From an uncultured Alphaproteobacteria bacterium (lineage in GTDB: Bacteria > Pseudomonadota > Alphaproteobacteria > Rs-D84): a stretch of 64,000 bases of DNA. The stretch is from assembly GCA_949082785.1 (NCBI GenBank), contig CARVLU010000003.1, positions 110,385 to 174,384 of the forward strand, read 5' to 3'. Every line of letters starts with the position of its first letter. Position 1 is the stretch's first letter. Made by a program: the position numbers and the translations under genes. Below are positions 33,205 to 41,815 of the stretch, piece by piece. A model generated the notes under the pieces. It was not told the origin of the DNA. It was given only the letters and a program-made list of their open reading frames with translations, and did no database searches.

Positions 33205-35745
33205 TCAGTTTTTCACATCAAACGGCACGTCGATGGTTTGGAATGCCTGGTCCACGGAAATGCCCCGGCGATGCACCGACCGCCCGGCGCCATCGGTGAT
33301 TTCAATCACATAATCCCCGTATTTCAGTCCATCGAATATGAACGCCCCGTCGGCATCGACATTTTTAACGCGCGCCACGCCGCCGTCGGTGCGCCGGACA
33401 AAGACGCGGTACCGCTGGTTTGGTGCCATGTTGACCAATTGGCCTTCGACCCCGCCCAAACGGTGGAACACCACGTCAACGGGGCGGATAACGCCGGGGC
33501 GCAACACCAGCTTTTTCAAATCCCAATCGGGCACCAAACTGATGTCTTCGACATCGGTTTCATCCACCATCAGGGTGACTTTCTGGTACGGTTCCATGTT
33601 GGTTATCAACGCGTCCCCGCGACTGTCGGTGTACGACGCCGTTTCACGACCCGACGCCACCAAACGCACATCGGGCACCGGGTTGCCGGCCGCGTCACGG
33701 GCGCGCGCATAAATGGTGCCGTAATTCATCATCTGGTTTTCCCCATTGGCAAAGAAACGCGCACTGCCCGGGATTTTGCCGATACTGACGTTATACGTCA
33801 GCCCCAGCGACACGTTCCGGTCTGTATCTGCGACGACATTAAATGTTAATCCCCCGAATTTAAACAACCGCCCAATCCCCATCCCAAACGAATCCATATC
33901 GGGCGACTGGGCATAATTGGACCGGCAATCGTGATTCCACGTCGCCTGGACAAAAGTATTACGATTCCACCGGTATTCCGCGAACGCGCCGTAATTATGC
34001 AGATAATTATCGGGCGCCGTCTGATATTGGACCCGGCCATTGATGCGCATGCGCCCGTATGTCGCCTGGGCCAGTGCGTTGATGTGATTTTCAGTCAGTT
34101 CCCCATTTTTGCGCCACACGTTTTCCAGTGTCACGTTGTAATACCGCATGAAATTGGGCGACAGACGGGTGTGGATTTCCTGGTACGTTTTGCCGTCCTG
34201 CATTTCCCGATGTGCGTACCCGACGTAATACGGCACATTAATCCAGGGGATGGAACCGGTTAAGCGGCCTTCGAATAAATCGGACAGATACCCGTCCATA
34301 TAATAAGACACCGGGGTTTGCGTATCCCCATAATGTTCATAACGGGCAAAAATCGTCCCGATATAAATATCACCCTGGGCATCGACATGATGGCCCAGCG
34401 CATTGCTATCCATATTGTAATTGGCGTTATACTGCACCGACACCCCGTTCAGCGCCAATTGCGCCCCCAGTGTCGAATACTGGGACATGTGGCCGGGCTG
34501 GGACGGGCTTTCGGTGCGGGCCAATCCACCCATTAATGTCAACCGGTCAGTCACACCATAATAAAACAAAGAATTGGCAATAATTTCATCGGACGGTTTT
34601 TGCAGACTGTAATCATCATCGATGATAAATCGGTTGGCCTGTTGGGCACTGATGTCATATCCGATTTCGCCCGCGCGCACCGGTGACGTACCGGAATAAA
34701 ATCGCCGCTGTTCTTCGCGGACTTCGCCATATGGGCCGTATAACACGACCTTGAAATCATTCAGACCGTAATTGACCGGGATGTTTTTAAATTCATATCG
34801 GCCATCGACGCCCGATTGACGAAATCCAATCAGCTGGTTGTTCAAATACAATTCCGCGTCCCATCCCGCCGGCATGGGCCCGGTGATGTCGATGGTTTTG
34901 TCGGCCGACACCACCAGGTCTTTGAATGAACTGAACAACACGCCGCGCCCGGACACGCCGTTATAAAACAGATTGTTGCCGGTGCTGACGATATCACCCG
35001 CCTGGAACCGGACCAGGTTCAGAAAATTGGGCGGCGTGTCCAGCATTGTGCGCCCGACCGTCATCCGCGCCCCGGGATGGGCCAATTTATTATCCCCGTA
35101 ATCATCGCCAAACAGCGTCACCTGGGCATCCAGGCCGGCAAATATCATCGCCAGGTTCGCCTGATAAAAATTACCGTTGCTGCGCGAATATCCGTCGCGA
35201 TGGATGCGGTTGAAATTCTGGTCGCGGCGGTAAATAAAATCCATAATCGGAAACGTGAACAAACGATTATCAAAACTGTAATTGCTGAACGGGTCGGCGA
35301 CGGGGGCGGCGGGCATTTCTTTGCGCCGTGCGGTGTTTTGAACCCCGCGCGTGGTCGGCAACACCAAATCAGAATTCACATCCAGCCGCATTTCCAGCAT
35401 ATCAATCCCCAGCCGCAACGGAAACAAATGTTCATAAAAATCCAGAGAATAAAAATCTTGGCCGGCGATGGTGATACGGCCCGGACCGGCAACCTGATTA
35501 ATATCAAAATCATTGTCCAAAAACCGGCCGCGCCCGGTATCGGGACTGAATTCAAATCGCAATGATTCCGCCATATCCTGGATATCCAGAAAATAAACCC
35601 CGTTATTTTGGACGGCGTGAATCACCGCATCCGTATCATACCCTTGGATTCGAGGTTCCAACAACAGCATTTCCGCCCCGGCCGCATCGACCGCCGCCAT
35701 GGTGCACAGAACGCTAAAAACTCTTTGTTTCCAGGGTTTCATCAT
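33205..35745 (-). CDS. Fimbrial outer-membrane usher
   Basis: An 846-residue usher started at 35745; an ATG at 35742 or a longer start at 35757 is possible. Signal peptide, N-terminal domain (YFLDIQDMAESLRFEFSPDTGRGRF), then a 24-strand-type barrel with RFQAGDIVSTGNNLFYNGVSGRGVLFSS, the plug-like beta sandwich (ITGPMPAGWDAELYLNNQLIGFR) and C-terminal Ig-like domains (GVEGQLVNMAPNQRYRVFVRR). It threads pilin subunits through the outer membrane. It overlaps the chaperone gene by about 30 nt. Divergent from FimD/PapC; alpha/archaic-type ushers are the nearest style. Confidence 0.85.
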   Translation of the reverse strand: MMKPWKQRVFSVLCTMAAVDAAGAEMLLLEPRIQGYDTDAVIHAVQNNGVYFLDIQDMAESLRFEFSPDTGRGRFLDNDFDINQVAGPGRITIAGQDFYSLDFYEHLFPLRLGIDMLEMRLDVNSDLVLPTTRGVQNTARRKEMPAAPVADPFSNYSFDNRLFTFPIMDFIYRRDQNFNRIHRDGYSRSNGNFYQANLAMIFAGLDAQVTLFGDDYGDNKLAHPGARMTVGRTMLDTPPNFLNLVRFQAGDIVSTGNNLFYNGVSGRGVLFSSFKDLVVSADKTIDITGPMPAGWDAELYLNNQLIGFRQSGVDGRYEFKNIPVNYGLNDFKVVLYGPYGEVREEQRRFYSGTSPVRAGEIGYDISAQQANRFIIDDDYSLQKPSDEIIANSLFYYGVTDRLTLMGGLARTESPSQPGHMSQYSTLGAQLALNGVSVQYNANYNMDSNALGHHVDAQGDIYIGTIFARYEHYGDTQTPVSYYMDGYLSDLFEGRLTGSIPWINVPYYVGYAHREMQDGKTYQEIHTRLSPNFMRYYNVTLENVWRKNGELTENHINALAQATYGRMRINGRVQYQTAPDNYLHNYGAFAEYRWNRNTFVQATWNHDCRSNYAQSPDMDSFGMGIGRLFKFGGLTFNVVADTDRNVSLGLTYNVSIGKIPGSARFFANGENQMMNYGTIYARARDAAGNPVPDVRLVASGRETASYTDSRGDALITNMEPYQKVTLMVDETDVEDISLVPDWDLKKLVLRPGVIRPVDVVFHRLGGVEGQLVNMAPNQRYRVFVRRTDGGVARVKNVDADGAFIFDGLKYGDYVIEITDGAGRSVHRRGISVDQAFQTIDVPFDVKN

Positions 35746-36481
35746 TATTCTCGTCAATCAGAGTAACCGTGGCGTCGCCTCCCGGCATCTGGGTCAGCGG
35801 TATTTCCAAGACCCGCACCGGCGTCGTCATAAAGATTCTGAATTTCGCCAACCGGCCCAGTTCCCGCCGCCCGTCGCTGACCACGACCGTGCCATAAAAC
35901 GACCGGTTGCCCGACCGCGATACGGTAACGGATGCGATGGGCTGACCGCCACGCTTGAACGCGCGCACATCGCCCAACCGCGCATCAGATGCCAGACGCC
36001 CGTGTTCAATCATCACCGGGATGGATACGCCATACAGTGGGCGCAAATTAATCGACAAACCCTGGCTTTTATCCGCGTACGTGCCGTACAAATCCGCGTC
36101 ATCGGGCAATTCACGTATCAGCATGTGGGACACATATTCCCCGTCGGGCGCGGCCGCCATCCCACGCCGCCGCACGCGCACAATCTGGGATTGACCCGGG
36201 GCCAATGTCGCCTGGTGCGGGGCCCATTCCAAATACGGGTTCGCAAATGGATTGCCCGGCATCGCTTCGTTAATATTTGTATATGTTCCGTCTTTGTTCT
36301 GTTGGAAATTCACCATGCCGATATTGTACGACTTGGTCGATTGCGATGTGTTGGTAAATCGCACCTGGCCGGTGCGGCTGTCCATGTCACTCAGTTCCAG
36401 AAAATACGGCGACAAAGATATGTTAGCGTGCGCCGCCGCGCCCCACAGAACAGATAAACACAAACACATTATTCGCAACAT
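35714..36481 (-). CDS. Periplasmic pilus-assembly chaperone
   Basis: A 255-residue protein with a signal peptide (cleaved near AHA-N). It has a PapD-like N-terminal Ig domain (SLSPYFLELSDMDSRTGQVRFTNTSQSTKSYNIGM), the SQIVRVRRRG edge-strand region and a second domain with LRPLYGVSIPVMIEHG. The arginine-rich G1-like strand (IVRVRRRG) suits donor-strand complementation of subunits. Its 3' end overlaps the usher start, so it belongs to a coupled chaperone-usher operon. Confidence 0.82.
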   Translation of the reverse strand: MLRIMCLCLSVLWGAAAHANISLSPYFLELSDMDSRTGQVRFTNTSQSTKSYNIGMVNFQQNKDGTYTNINEAMPGNPFANPYLEWAPHQATLAPGQSQIVRVRRRGMAAAPDGEYVSHMLIRELPDDADLYGTYADKSQGLSINLRPLYGVSIPVMIEHGRLASDARLGDVRAFKRGGQPIASVTVSRSGNRSFYGTVVVSDGRRELGRLAKFRIFMTTPVRVLEIPLTQMPGGDATVTLIDENNDETLETKSF

Positions 36482-36497
36482 AGCCTGATCCTTTTTT

Positions 36498-37412
36498 TTA
36501 ATAACTGACGGTGATGGTGTACGTCCCGTTGTACGTTCCCGCCGCCTGGGCGGTGTTGACTTTTAAGCTGGCGCCGACCTTTAAATTCATGGTGCCCGAC
36601 GCATTCAATGTCGAAGAATCTGTGGCCGGAAATCGCGTGAAATTATTGACGGTCATGGCCGCCCCAGGCCCGGTCAACGTTGTTGACGTCGGCAATGTTA
36701 TCGTCACCGCCGTGTTCGGATTTCCCGTGATGGCAAATTCGGCCGCATTGCCGGGTTTCGACTTAATTAAATTCACCCCGGTTTGACCGGATGTAACGGT
36801 GCGCGTACCGCTTTGGGGGGTGATGTTTATGACGGAATTGCCGCCGCGTACCTCTACCCCGCCAAAATTCATGGCCTTGGTCTGGGATACCGACAACGCG
36901 CGCCACAGCGTCAGCGTAATGGGCAGCGTGACTGTTGCCGACCCACCCAATGTGGATGATGCCTGAATCTGGACCGCCCCGGTGTAATTGCCGGGCGTGG
37001 ACGCCGCAGTAAAATTCATGGTTCCCCCGACATTGGCCGTCGCCGATGGGTTTAACAGCGACACCTGTAAATTGGGGGTGATGGTAAAATTATTGACCGT
37101 GACCGTCCCGCCCGTCCCATTGGACAGCGTGACAGACGAATTCAAAAATGTCATATTAACGATGTTGGCAACGGAACTTAACCCCGTGCCGGTATAGACA
37201 ACCTGGCCGGCATAGTACGCGGTCCCACTGGGGGCAACCGTGACCGACCCGTTTGTCGTAATGGCACCGTTCAATCCGATAACGACCGACCCCGACGTCA
37301 CATTCGGCACCAACGTGCCAAAAGATAAATTTTTGTTGGCTGTAAACGTGGCGGCCGTGGCAACACTTGGCACGGCCGCCATAACAACACAAAAACACAA
37401 TACACGTATCAA
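36498..37412 (-). CDS. Tandem-domain DUF4402-type pilus subunit (possible tip)
   Basis: A 304-residue protein with a signal peptide (VATA-A). It holds two beta-sandwich DUF4402-type domains: residues about 20-170 (LSFGTLVPN..., ending TVTLPITLTL) and 180-304 (QTKAMNFGGVEVRGG...GTYNGTYTITVSY). The second ends with the AAGTYNGTYTxTVxY motif that it shares with the pilin at 37409. It starts within the stop of that gene (4-nt overlap) and ends 17 nt before the chaperone gene. Two domains in one chain fit a tip or adaptor subunit. Confidence 0.75.
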   Translation of the reverse strand: MIRVLCFCVVMAAVPSVATAATFTANKNLSFGTLVPNVTSGSVVIGLNGAITTNGSVTVAPSGTAYYAGQVVYTGTGLSSVANIVNMTFLNSSVTLSNGTGGTVTVNNFTITPNLQVSLLNPSATANVGGTMNFTAASTPGNYTGAVQIQASSTLGGSATVTLPITLTLWRALSVSQTKAMNFGGVEVRGGNSVINITPQSGTRTVTSGQTGVNLIKSKPGNAAEFAITGNPNTAVTITLPTSTTLTGPGAAMTVNNFTRFPATDSSTLNASGTMNLKVGASLKVNTAQAAGTYNGTYTITVSY

Positions 37413-37885
37413 TAGTTAACCGTTACCGTATAATTTCCGTTATAAGTCCCGGCGGCTTGGTTCGCGCCGACATTCAAATTCGCCCCGACGTTTAATGCTA
37501 AATTCCCACTGGCATCGGTGGTGTTGCTGGCGGGCGTGCTGGTGGATGTGAACGTATCAACGGTCATGGTGTTGGCCCCGTTCGTGACGGTCCCATCTGC
37601 GAACGTCACGTTCAGTGCCGTTGACGGCTGGGCCGTAATTGTAAATTGACCGGCGGCCGGTGTGCCATATGTTGCCAACGTCGGCGACGATGTCTGACCC
37701 GCCGGGGTCAACGTAACCACACCCGCGGTCGCCGCAGGTGCAACGGTACCAAAATTCATCTGCTGGGTCTGACTGGCTGTAATGGCTGTTTGAATTTGAA
37801 CACTGGCGTTACCGGTAACGGACACCGCAGACGCCATATTTGGTATCGCCACCGCGGCGATAATTGCGGCAATTTTCATATTCAT
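37409..37885 (-). CDS. DUF4402-type major pilin subunit
   Basis: A 158-residue exported beta protein. The signal peptide ends near ASA-V, and the DUF4402 pattern starts with QTAITASQTQQMNFGTVAP and ends with QAAGTYNGNYTVTVNY. These proteins are the structural subunits of non-classical chaperone-usher pili. It is the first gene of the operon pilin - tandem subunit - chaperone - usher. An AAAAGGAT ribosome site precedes the ATG at 37885, with ATG again at 37879. Confidence 0.82.
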   Translation of the reverse strand: MNMKIAAIIAAVAIPNMASAVSVTGNASVQIQTAITASQTQQMNFGTVAPAATAGVVTLTPAGQTSSPTLATYGTPAAGQFTITAQPSTALNVTFADGTVTNGANTMTVDTFTSTSTPASNTTDASGNLALNVGANLNVGANQAAGTYNGNYTVTVNY

Positions 37886-37972
37886 TTTTTATCCTTTTGT
37901 GTACCTGACTGCATTGTATGCAATGGGGTGGTGAATATCCATCAGACCCTTTTCCTAAACCGCGCGCGGGAC

Positions 37973-38005
37973 AATAAAAATCCCCGCATTGCGGGGATTT
38001 TTATT
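37973..38005 (-). terminator. Terminator of the lipoprotein at 38001-38627
   Basis: AATAAAAATCCCCGC and its complement around ATT, overlapping the stop codon of the gene on the minus strand. Confidence 0.88.
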
Positions 38006-38627
38006 GGCATACGAATAATTTATCGGCCCTGTAATCGGAACATTTTTTAATGACATCGTGAAATTGCCCGGGACTTTTGTCTGCATCACGGTCACGCGAT
38101 AAATGCGATGGCGGGCACTCTGTTTCCCGGCGCTGATTATCGGGGGTGTTTTCATAACATCCGTCATCCGCCGCGGCGCGCAAAGTATCCCACACGCGTT
38201 TTGGAATGCAATGAAATTCATTATATTCGGTGCGGTATCCGGTGCCACGAACAATATTGCCCGATATTGCATAACATGTATTATCCCCCAGACACTTTCC
38301 CGTCAACGGTTCATATGTCCCGGCCCTGTTTTTAAAACGATTAAACTCTCCATCCTGGGTATATACATATTGCAAATAATCAATGCAATCCGCGTGGGAC
38401 AATTCCGCAACCCAATACGTCCGGCCATTGGCATCAAACACAGAATCCTGGTACGCGGTCAATGTTTCACCATATTGCCACGCCGCCCCATTGCGATATC
38501 CATATGCAAATTCGGCCAAGACGTATGTTTCACCGTCCGCCGACGCATTATCCGCCATTGGCGCCGGGGCGCGTTCGCACCCCAAACCAACAATTGCCAA
38601 TATAAAAATCAGATAAATGTTACGCAT
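38001..38627 (-). CDS. Lipoprotein with repeated Cys, unknown function
   Basis: A 208-residue protein from the ATG at 38627 (MRNIYLIFILAIVGLGCERA). The lipobox VGLGC puts the lipidated Cys at 17. The mature protein has at least eight Cys, in pairs (ADCIDYLQ; GKCLGDNTCYAI; HCIPKR; DDGCYENT; ECPPSH; KKCSDYR), which suggests disulphides. The upstream frame is open but lacks a lipoprotein start. The family is unknown. It is adjacent to a GNAT gene (17 nt), so it may share an operon. Confidence 0.68.
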   Translation of the reverse strand: MRNIYLIFILAIVGLGCERAPAPMADNASADGETYVLAEFAYGYRNGAAWQYGETLTAYQDSVFDANGRTYWVAELSHADCIDYLQYVYTQDGEFNRFKNRAGTYEPLTGKCLGDNTCYAISGNIVRGTGYRTEYNEFHCIPKRVWDTLRAAADDGCYENTPDNQRRETECPPSHLSRDRDADKSPGQFHDVIKKCSDYRADKLFVCQ

Positions 38628-38644
38628 CCCCACCCCACGGCATT

Positions 38645-39079
38645 TTATAATTCGCACACCATCAGATTGTCGCCATTGGCAAATGTGCACGCAATGTGAA
38701 ATCCGTTTCGGGATAAATGCCAAATCATCTTCGTGACACACAGAATTTTTTTACCGCCATACCACCGAATAATATCGATACGTTCATCGTTCAAACGCCG
38801 CCCCATACCGCGCCCGCGATATTCGGCCCGCACCAATCCCCACGCCAATTCCCAGATATCAAAATCCAGCCCCGATTTCATCATCGCCCCCAATCCAACG
38901 ACAATATCGGCGGCCGTATCAACCAAAACGACATATTCGTATGGAAAACCATTGTCCATTTCATCGGCAAATTCATGCGCCGTATCATCGTTATAGACAT
39001 CGCGCACGGCATCCAGCATTTTCTGACGCACCGCATCGGGGATTTCATGCGCCGCAATATAATGTAATCTTTCAATCAT
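38645..39079 (-). CDS. GNAT-family acetyltransferase
   Basis: A 144-residue protein with the acetyl-CoA-binding motif in LVRAEYRGRGMGRRLNDERI (R/Q-x-x-G-x-G/A) and preceding beta strands VVLVDTAADIVVGLGAMM. The C-terminal HLSRNGFHIACTFANGDNLMV gives the usual final strand. The substrate cannot be predicted. It lies next to the exported lipoprotein and the RelA/SpoT-domain gene. Confidence 0.72.
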   Translation of the reverse strand: MIERLHYIAAHEIPDAVRQKMLDAVRDVYNDDTAHEFADEMDNGFPYEYVVLVDTAADIVVGLGAMMKSGLDFDIWELAWGLVRAEYRGRGMGRRLNDERIDIIRWYGGKKILCVTKMIWHLSRNGFHIACTFANGDNLMVCEL

Positions 39080-39100
39080 ATGTTCACAAAAACAGGTTAT

Positions 39101-40162
39101 TTATTTTTTTAAAATCAATAAAGCCTTCTCCAAATATTTCACAAAATCAACCGTATCTACGAAATAATTTCGATAGGCATTTTTAATACTATTTCTGCTG
39201 TCTATATCATTAGAGCGCACCAACACGATATCATGTGTGGGGTTTGCTTGTTCCAATTCAAAGTAACGCTTCTGCGCCAAAGGCAAAGATTTAAACTCTT
39301 CGATATTAATTTGCGCATCACCCTGTTCATCAAAATATTGATCAAGTATGACATTATTACCACTGGTAAACTTGTTTTTAATATTTGCAATTTTGGCGGC
39401 CTTTAATTTAGCCAACAAACGAATTCTAGATTCAATATCATTAAATTCTTTTACCAATTCTGAATTGGATTTATTTGGAAAACAAGAATTCATTTTTTCA
39501 TATACACGTGCAAACATTTCACTGGCCAACTGAAAGAATTTTAAATAATCCTTATTCCCGTCACTATATTTAATTCTTCCCTTTGTCAAACAATCTGCAA
39601 TTTCCACAGCTGTTGCCCAATAATGCTGGATAATAGTTCTATATTGAATTTCAACTTTCAACCCATCCCATTTTTTTGAACGATCAGGTCTGTTCTGTGT
39701 ATGATATTCATAGATATCATGGATTCCCCGATAACCACTTTTCTTAGGGTTAACAATATAATCCGAGATTTTGATTAATTTGTGTTTCATTGACTTTGAC
39801 GTATGCAAAGCTTCACGAAAGGTCTGCAAATCTTCTTGATTTTGAAAAATTAAACGACACCCTGCAATATCTTGCATCAACGAAAAGGGAATTTTGGGCC
39901 ATCTAATAAATTTATCATATATTGTCGGCAATCTTTTTTGTCTTTGGGCAAAAACCACCTGACATTCAGACTTTTTAACTCTTCCACGCAATGTTGCCTG
40001 CCATGTATTTAAAATATGGGCATGTGAAGCACGTCTATTTTCAATAATTTCTTCATCTTCTGCGGCAACATTTAAATTTGCCCTCAATGCAGTACGTGCA
40101 TTATTTGCCGCTTTATCAACCTGTTTCAGGGAAAAAAGTGGTTCAATATTTCTTGGTTCCAT
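39101..40162 (-). CDS. RelA/SpoT-domain nucleotide synthetase (toxSAS/CapRel-like candidate)
   Basis: A 353-residue protein with a single synthetase domain and no HD hydrolase. Core motifs: RQKRLPTIYDKFIRW, QDIAGCRLIFQNQ, SDYIVNPKKSGYRGIHDIYEY and VEIQYRTIIQHYWATAVE, which match the RelA_SpoT family including the GxR and YRGIH substrate motifs. The C-terminal 130 residues are helical and unfamiliar. The gene is much more AT-rich than its neighbours and follows a good AGGAG site, so transfer is likely. It could make (p)ppGpp, (pp)pApp or pyrophosphorylate tRNA, as toxSAS or CapRel proteins do. No antitoxin gene is evident next to it. Confidence 0.75.
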   Translation of the reverse strand: MEPRNIEPLFSLKQVDKAANNARTALRANLNVAAEDEEIIENRRASHAHILNTWQATLRGRVKKSECQVVFAQRQKRLPTIYDKFIRWPKIPFSLMQDIAGCRLIFQNQEDLQTFREALHTSKSMKHKLIKISDYIVNPKKSGYRGIHDIYEYHTQNRPDRSKKWDGLKVEIQYRTIIQHYWATAVEIADCLTKGRIKYSDGNKDYLKFFQLASEMFARVYEKMNSCFPNKSNSELVKEFNDIESRIRLLAKLKAAKIANIKNKFTSGNNVILDQYFDEQGDAQINIEEFKSLPLAQKRYFELEQANPTHDIVLVRSNDIDSRNSIKNAYRNYFVDTVDFVKYLEKALLILKK

Positions 40163-40259
40163 AATATAAATACTCCTATAATGGAACTTACACTAAGTAT
40201 TAAAAAAAATCAATCAAGTTGTTATAATCTTTTATTTCAGAATCATTATCACTCTGTCA

Positions 40260-40685
40260 TTACAAATGAATAATCGACACGTCTTCAAAATGCTGTGCCA
40301 TGTATTGCGCGACCAAACGCCGATGGCATTTATCCGCGCGCCGTTCCATGCACAGAAAACATACATTTTGCAGACTGTCGCGCGTGAACAATTTTTCCGG
40401 CGCCATTACCGCCAAAATATCATTAAATTCGCGCACATATCCCGCCCAATCGGTCACGCCACTTTTATACCGGGCCAACAAATCGGCGCTGGGCGCCAAT
40501 TGCGGCACAGATTTGTATCGCGCCCCCAGAATCCGCTCCAGATTATCCCCACCGGCCCACGGGGCAAATTTAGACGCCCGCCACAAACGCACATCCACCA
40601 ATTGCCGCACGCCAACCGCATCCATCACGGCGACGATATCGTCCAACCCCTTGCCACTAACCCCAATCGTGTAAATTTTTATCAT
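40260..40685 (-). CDS. DUF488 family protein
   Basis: A 141-residue protein from the ATG at 40685 (MIKIYTIGVSGKGLDDIV). It has the DUF488 hallmarks: an IYTIGxxxK start, LVDVRLWRASKFAP (the D-x-R pattern) and the C-terminal VCFLCMERRADKCHRRLVAQ with the CxxC...C-H-R motif. The frame extends to 40706 but that start is unlikely. The function is unknown; the Cys cluster may bind metal. It is divergent from the NERD gene. Confidence 0.82.
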   Translation of the reverse strand: MIKIYTIGVSGKGLDDIVAVMDAVGVRQLVDVRLWRASKFAPWAGGDNLERILGARYKSVPQLAPSADLLARYKSGVTDWAGYVREFNDILAVMAPEKLFTRDSLQNVCFLCMERRADKCHRRLVAQYMAQHFEDVSIIHL

Positions 40686-40711
40686 GTAACAGAAACGATA
40701 CTCCATCTGCC

Positions 40712-40739
40712 TTGATTGATTGGATTCCTATGTTATAAT
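40712..40739 (+). promoter_or_regulatory. Promoter directly abutting the NERD gene
   Basis: TTGATT and TATAAT with a 16-nt spacer. The -10 ends 6 nt before the ATG, so the mRNA would be leaderless. Confidence 0.6.
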
Positions 40740-40745
40740 TTTTAT

Positions 40746-41486
40746 ATGGAATCAGCAATAACAATTATCTTAACCATTTTTGTATTTTTTCTGATTGTTG
40801 CACAGCACCGAAACAATCAGCGCAACAGAAAATGGCAATGGGAAGAAACTATCAGTTCAAACCGGGAACAAATCGAAAGTGTCACTGCACTGAATCGCGG
40901 CACGTGGTCAGAACGGGACTTGATACTGGAACTGCTTAAAAATGGGTTTAAGCCCGGGGCCATCTTTCATGATTTATACCTGCGGAAATCCGGTGGCCAT
41001 CACACCCAGATTGACCTGGTACTGGCGACCAGCGTGGGCCTGATTATTTTTGAAATAAAAGATTACAGCGGTTGGATTTTTGGCAAAGGCAACCAATCAC
41101 AATGGACCCAGGTCTTGGCATATGGGCGAGATAAATATCGTTTTTATAATCCTGTATTTCAAAACAAAAAACACATAGAAGATTTAAGAAAGCAATCCAA
41201 ACAATTTAATAATCTGCCGATGTTTTCTGTCATTGTGTTTTACGGTAATTGCCAGTTACGCGACATCAGCTTTATTCCCAATGGCACCTATATCACAACG
41301 GCCAGACGCGTTTTGTATGCGGTGGCTCAGATAATTCAGAACAATCCACCCGCCAATTATACCGACAAACATGAAATAATACGGATTCTACGCAATGCGG
41401 TTGAAAATGGTGCCGCCCCGGAAATTCAGGAACAGCACGCCCAAACCATTCATGACATGTTGGGCAAAGACCGAATATTTGATTAA
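40746..41486 (+). CDS. Membrane-anchored NERD-domain nuclease-like protein
   Basis: A 246-residue protein from the ATG at 40746; the first helix (about residues 3-22) anchors it. The NERD domain has RGTWSERDLILELLKNGF, HTQIDLVLATSVGLIIFEIKDY and SGWIFGK, i.e. the D...ExK core of restriction-endonuclease-fold NERD proteins. Function unproven; DNA processing at the membrane is inferred from homologues. The promoter layout indicates a leaderless mRNA. Confidence 0.75.
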   Translation: MESAITIILTIFVFFLIVAQHRNNQRNRKWQWEETISSNREQIESVTALNRGTWSERDLILELLKNGFKPGAIFHDLYLRKSGGHHTQIDLVLATSVGLIIFEIKDYSGWIFGKGNQSQWTQVLAYGRDKYRFYNPVFQNKKHIEDLRKQSKQFNNLPMFSVIVFYGNCQLRDISFIPNGTYITTARRVLYAVAQIIQNNPPANYTDKHEIIRILRNAVENGAAPEIQEQHAQTIHDMLGKDRIFD

Positions 41487-41530
41487 CTTTCCAGAATTTG
41501 CATCTTGCAACAGACTTCACCTTTCCCAGT

Positions 41531-41572
41531 AAAATTCAACATCCCACGGGATGCCGTGGGATGTTGAATTTT
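41531..41572 (-). terminator. Strong terminator after tRNA-Ser
   Basis: 19-bp perfect arms (AAAATTCAACATCCCACGG and complement) around GATG, three bases from the tRNA 3' end. Confidence 0.9.
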
Positions 41573-41574
41573 AC

Positions 41575-41664
41575 TGGCGGATGGGGAGGGATTCGAACCC
41601 CCGGAAGCATTGCTGCTTCAACGGTTTTCAAGACCGCCGCAATCGACCGCTCTGCCACCCATCC
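41575..41664 (-). tRNA. tRNA-Ser (TGA)
   Basis: Minus-strand 90-nt class II tRNA. The acceptor GGATGGG pairs with CCCATCC, the anticodon stem-loop CGGTC-TTGAAAA-CCG holds TGA, and there is a long variable arm with TGAAGCAGCAATGCTTC and a T-loop GGTTCGAATCC. CCA is encoded. A strong terminator follows. Confidence 0.95.
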
Positions 41665-41689
41665 AAAACTTTTTTGCCGGTCTTGCAAA

Positions 41690-41777
41690 CCGACGGTTTT
41701 CGCGCTGCATGTGTTCCACATTCGCGCGGCACTGCGTAGTCAAGACGCCGCATCTCACACCACTCTGCCACCCATCC
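41690..41777 (-). pseudogene. Decayed tRNA-Ser copy
   Basis: Read on the minus strand, the first 40 or so nucleotides (GGATGGGTGGCAGAGTGGT... up to the GCGTCTTGA anticodon region) match the adjacent tRNA-Ser, but the anticodon stem is broken. No T-arm or acceptor 3' strand follows. I read it as the 5' half of a duplicated tRNA gene. Confidence 0.65.
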
Positions 41778-41815
41778 GGATTCTTTTATGCGCGAAGCAA
41801 TGTGCGTATTTTATC

